In this document: positions 53,343 to 54,904 of the stretch, one piece after another
How positions within the stretch are numbered: position 1 is the stretch's first letter
Layout: the number at the start of each line of letters is the position of its first letter
From: Pedobacter rhizosphaerae
GTDB taxonomy: Bacteria > Bacteroidota > Bacteroidia > Sphingobacteriales > Sphingobacteriaceae
Direction: 5' to 3'
DNA: 54,904 nucleotides
Assembly: GCF_900111155.1 (NCBI RefSeq)
Contig: NZ_FOGG01000035.1
Span: 1-54,904 of the forward strand
Notes under the pieces: model-generated
Told to the model about the DNA's origin: nothing
What the model saw: only the letters and a program-made list of their open reading frames with translations
The model's database searches: none
Translations under genes and position numbers: made by a program

Positions 53343-54554
53343 ATGGCAGAAAATCAGAATAATAGAAGAAGTTTTTTAAGAACAAGTCTTACGCTTGGTG
53401 CTGCAACATTAGTTGCCCCATCAGCTACCATGGCGAGCTTGCCGGCAAATGTAAAGGAAGAAGAATTTAAGATTGCCGTAGGGCCTTATCTTCAAAGCAA
53501 CTTTAATAATTCGATAACCATTCTTTGGCTCACAAACAAAAACGCTGCAGGCTGGGTAGAATTTGGAGAAACAGCTGGTAATTTAGACAGAAAGGCTTAT
53601 GGAAAGGAGGAACTGGGTTTAATGCAGGCCAATTCCAAGTTAAATGCAGTAACGATCCAAAACTTAAAGCCTGGGGTGAAATATTTTTATAAAATTGTTT
53701 CCAAAGAAATTAAAGATTTTCAGCCTTATAAACTGACCTATGGTGAAACCATTAGTAGCGGGGTAGATCAGTTTGAAAATGCAGATGTAAGTAAGAAAGA
53801 GGTTTCTTTTTTAATGATGAACGATATTCATGATCGTCCGGAATCTATTCCATTTTTGTTAAACCTTGCTCCGAAAGGAAAGCAGGATTTCGTGTTCTTT
53901 AATGGAGATATATTTGATTATCAAACCGATGAAAAGCAAATTATAGATCACATGCTGCAACCCTGTGTGGATAGTTTTGCCAGGCATACCCCATTTGTTT
54001 ATGTAAGAGGTAACCATGAAACCAGGGGGAAGTTTGCCCGTGAGTTTTCGCAATACTACATGCATGTTGGCCATGCAGCATTTACCCTGGGGCCAGTAAG
54101 GTTTGTGATTTTAGATACGGGAGAAGATAAAGAGGATGCTCACCCTGTTTACGCAGGCATAGTTAATTTTGACGATTACAGAGCCCAGCAGGCCGAATGG
54201 CTTAAAAATGAGATCAATACCAAGGCCTTTAAGAACGCGCCGTTCAGGATTGTTTTAATGCATATCCCACCTCGTTTTTCAGGTGATGCACATGGACCAA
54301 AACATTGTACCGAGTTGTTTGAGCCCTTGCTTAACCAAGGCAAAGTTGATTTGGTTTTAAGCGGACATACCCATAAATACATGGTTCATCAGCCGGATAA
54401 AAATTTAAATCGTTATCCTTTAATTATTGGGGGTGGTCCTAAAGCAGGAACCAGAACAATTACCTCAATTAAAGCTAGTCAGCATAAAATTACAGTGAGC
54501 ATGATAGGCGATTCCGGAACAGAAGTGGGAACTTACACGGCAATAAGAAAATAA
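53343..54554 (+). CDS. Tat-exported metallophosphoesterase, purple-acid-phosphatase-like
   Basis: The 403-residue protein has a twin-arginine signal (NNRRSFLRTSLTLGAATLVA), which sends the folded enzyme through Tat. An N-terminal FN3-like domain (about 40-145) precedes a calcineurin-like phosphoesterase domain. The metal motifs are NDIHDRPE (D-x-H), FNGDIFD (GD), VRGNHETRG (GNHE), MHIPPR and SGHTHKY (GHxH). It is predicted to be a periplasmic phosphatase or phosphodiesterase; the substrate is unknown. The window also holds two TatA genes at 20418-20983. Confidence 0.92.
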   Translation: MAENQNNRRSFLRTSLTLGAATLVAPSATMASLPANVKEEEFKIAVGPYLQSNFNNSITILWLTNKNAAGWVEFGETAGNLDRKAYGKEELGLMQANSKLNAVTIQNLKPGVKYFYKIVSKEIKDFQPYKLTYGETISSGVDQFENADVSKKEVSFLMMNDIHDRPESIPFLLNLAPKGKQDFVFFNGDIFDYQTDEKQIIDHMLQPCVDSFARHTPFVYVRGNHETRGKFAREFSQYYMHVGHAAFTLGPVRFVILDTGEDKEDAHPVYAGIVNFDDYRAQQAEWLKNEINTKAFKNAPFRIVLMHIPPRFSGDAHGPKHCTELFEPLLNQGKVDLVLSGHTHKYMVHQPDKNLNRYPLIIGGGPKAGTRTITSIKASQHKITVSMIGDSGTEVGTYTAIRK

Positions 54555-54620
54555 AAAAGCCGGTTAGCTTTAAAAGGAGGGCACTGAAAAAGTAGGCTTA
54601 AAATGGTCTATAAAAAGATT

Positions 54621-54659
54621 AGCGGATGGGTAGGTCATAAGATCTCCATCCGCTTTTTG
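54621..54659 (+). terminator. Hairpin inside the IS end
   Basis: AGCGGATGG and CCATCCGCT form a perfect 9-bp stem closed by a 16-nt loop, followed by TTTTTG. Located within the insertion sequence end, it may block read-through into the transposase or out of it. Confidence 0.65.
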
Positions 54660-54771
54660 TTTTTGAGTGTTTTTATATTTTTACTGATTCCAATTTATTA
54701 AGATCTCTCCCCGATTTATAGCGTTTTAGGACCCTTTTCAAGATGTTTTTTTTTGCAAAAGTGATCCCGCT

Positions 54772-54904
54772 TTAGAATTTTAGTATTCTTTTTAGATTTA
54801 CCACGAATATCGCTATTGCACCTTGCATTTTCATGCTTTCAAGGCCATAGGAGTTTGCCCTGTCATATCCATGAACATTTTTCAATTCACTATTTTTCGC
54901 CTCA
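54772..54904 (-). CDS. DDE transposase, C-terminal fragment (partial at window edge)
   Basis: On the minus strand the open frame reads EAKNSELKNVHGYDRANSYG and then LESMKMQGAIAIFVVNLKRI, and stops at 54772. This resembles the C-terminus of IS1182-type transposases (an EAK...HG...R...G...M-x-Q...N-LKR pattern). Only 44 residues are inside the window, so the family call is tentative and the completeness of the gene is unknown. Confidence 0.65.
   Translation of the reverse strand, partial: EAKNSELKNVHGYDRANSYGLESMKMQGAIAIFVVNLKRILKF

Larger units (their letters stand above)
54579..54904 (-). mobile_element. End of an insertion sequence, continuing beyond the window
   Basis: From about 54579 (GGGCACTGAAAAAGTAGGCT, resembling terminal inverted repeats of IS1182-like elements) the sequence runs to the window edge, with a transposase C-terminus on the minus strand. 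The left end cannot be fixed without the other terminus or target duplication. Confidence 0.6.

Overview
The window looks like chromosomal DNA of a Bacteroidota member, most likely Sphingobacteriaceae (Pedobacter-like). The reasons are a type IX secretion SprA gene in the order maeB-ruvA-sprA-gcvH-vanZ, large CarboxypepD_reg-type outer-membrane barrels, many TTG starts with weak ribosome binding sites, and repeated -7 promoter boxes of the form TAnnTTTG. No sequence search was possible; every family call rests on motifs read by eye.

Layout. 1-350: end of a ribosomal RNA operon (23S 3' end, 5S, terminator). 603-6085: an LRR-kinase, then a minus-strand block (RlmN, DUF3995 protein, RluF, a frameshifted gene remnant, DinB, WYL regulator). 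6247-10847: a hybrid histidine kinase facing a sigma-54 response regulator, then two near-identical small secreted PepSY-like proteins. 11026-11495: four ~124-bp tandem repeats, followed by tRNA-Thr. 11889-14409: amidohydrolase, nitronate monooxygenase-like protein and acylphosphatase. 14492-23930: an envelope and housekeeping run (flippase, dUTPase, TPR protein, DUF4292 lipoprotein, EnvC-like protein, two TatA proteins, GatA, MltD-like transglycosylase). 23931-26145: a low-conservation patch with small hypothetical genes and a structured gap.

26178-37376: malic enzyme, RuvA, the giant SprA, GcvH, a VanZ-like protein and a 40-residue lipoprotein. 37518-45781: two tandem paralogous outer-membrane barrels, then FeoA and FeoB. 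45785-46383: about 600 bp of word-like degenerate repeats. 46384-48516: an Lrp/AsnC regulator, two very unusual tRNA-like genes and a LacI regulator. 48575-51040: minus-strand frr, pyrH and nagA. 51181-54554: an O-antigen-ligase-like protein with a TPR tail and a Tat-exported metallophosphoesterase. The right edge enters an insertion sequence.

The most unusual signal is the pair of tRNA-like genes at 47021-47128 and 47204-47348. Both have a leucine-like type II body (3-bp D stem), a GUC (Asp) anticodon, G73 and C38 (Asp identity features), and an oversized variable domain of different length in each copy. They differ by compensatory changes in three helices, and a good Bacteroidota-type promoter lies upstream. 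Also notable are the tandem hairpin repeats, the dispersed low-complexity word repeats, a structured intergenic region with two 9-bp long-range stems, and a small lipoprotein gene nested against vanZ.
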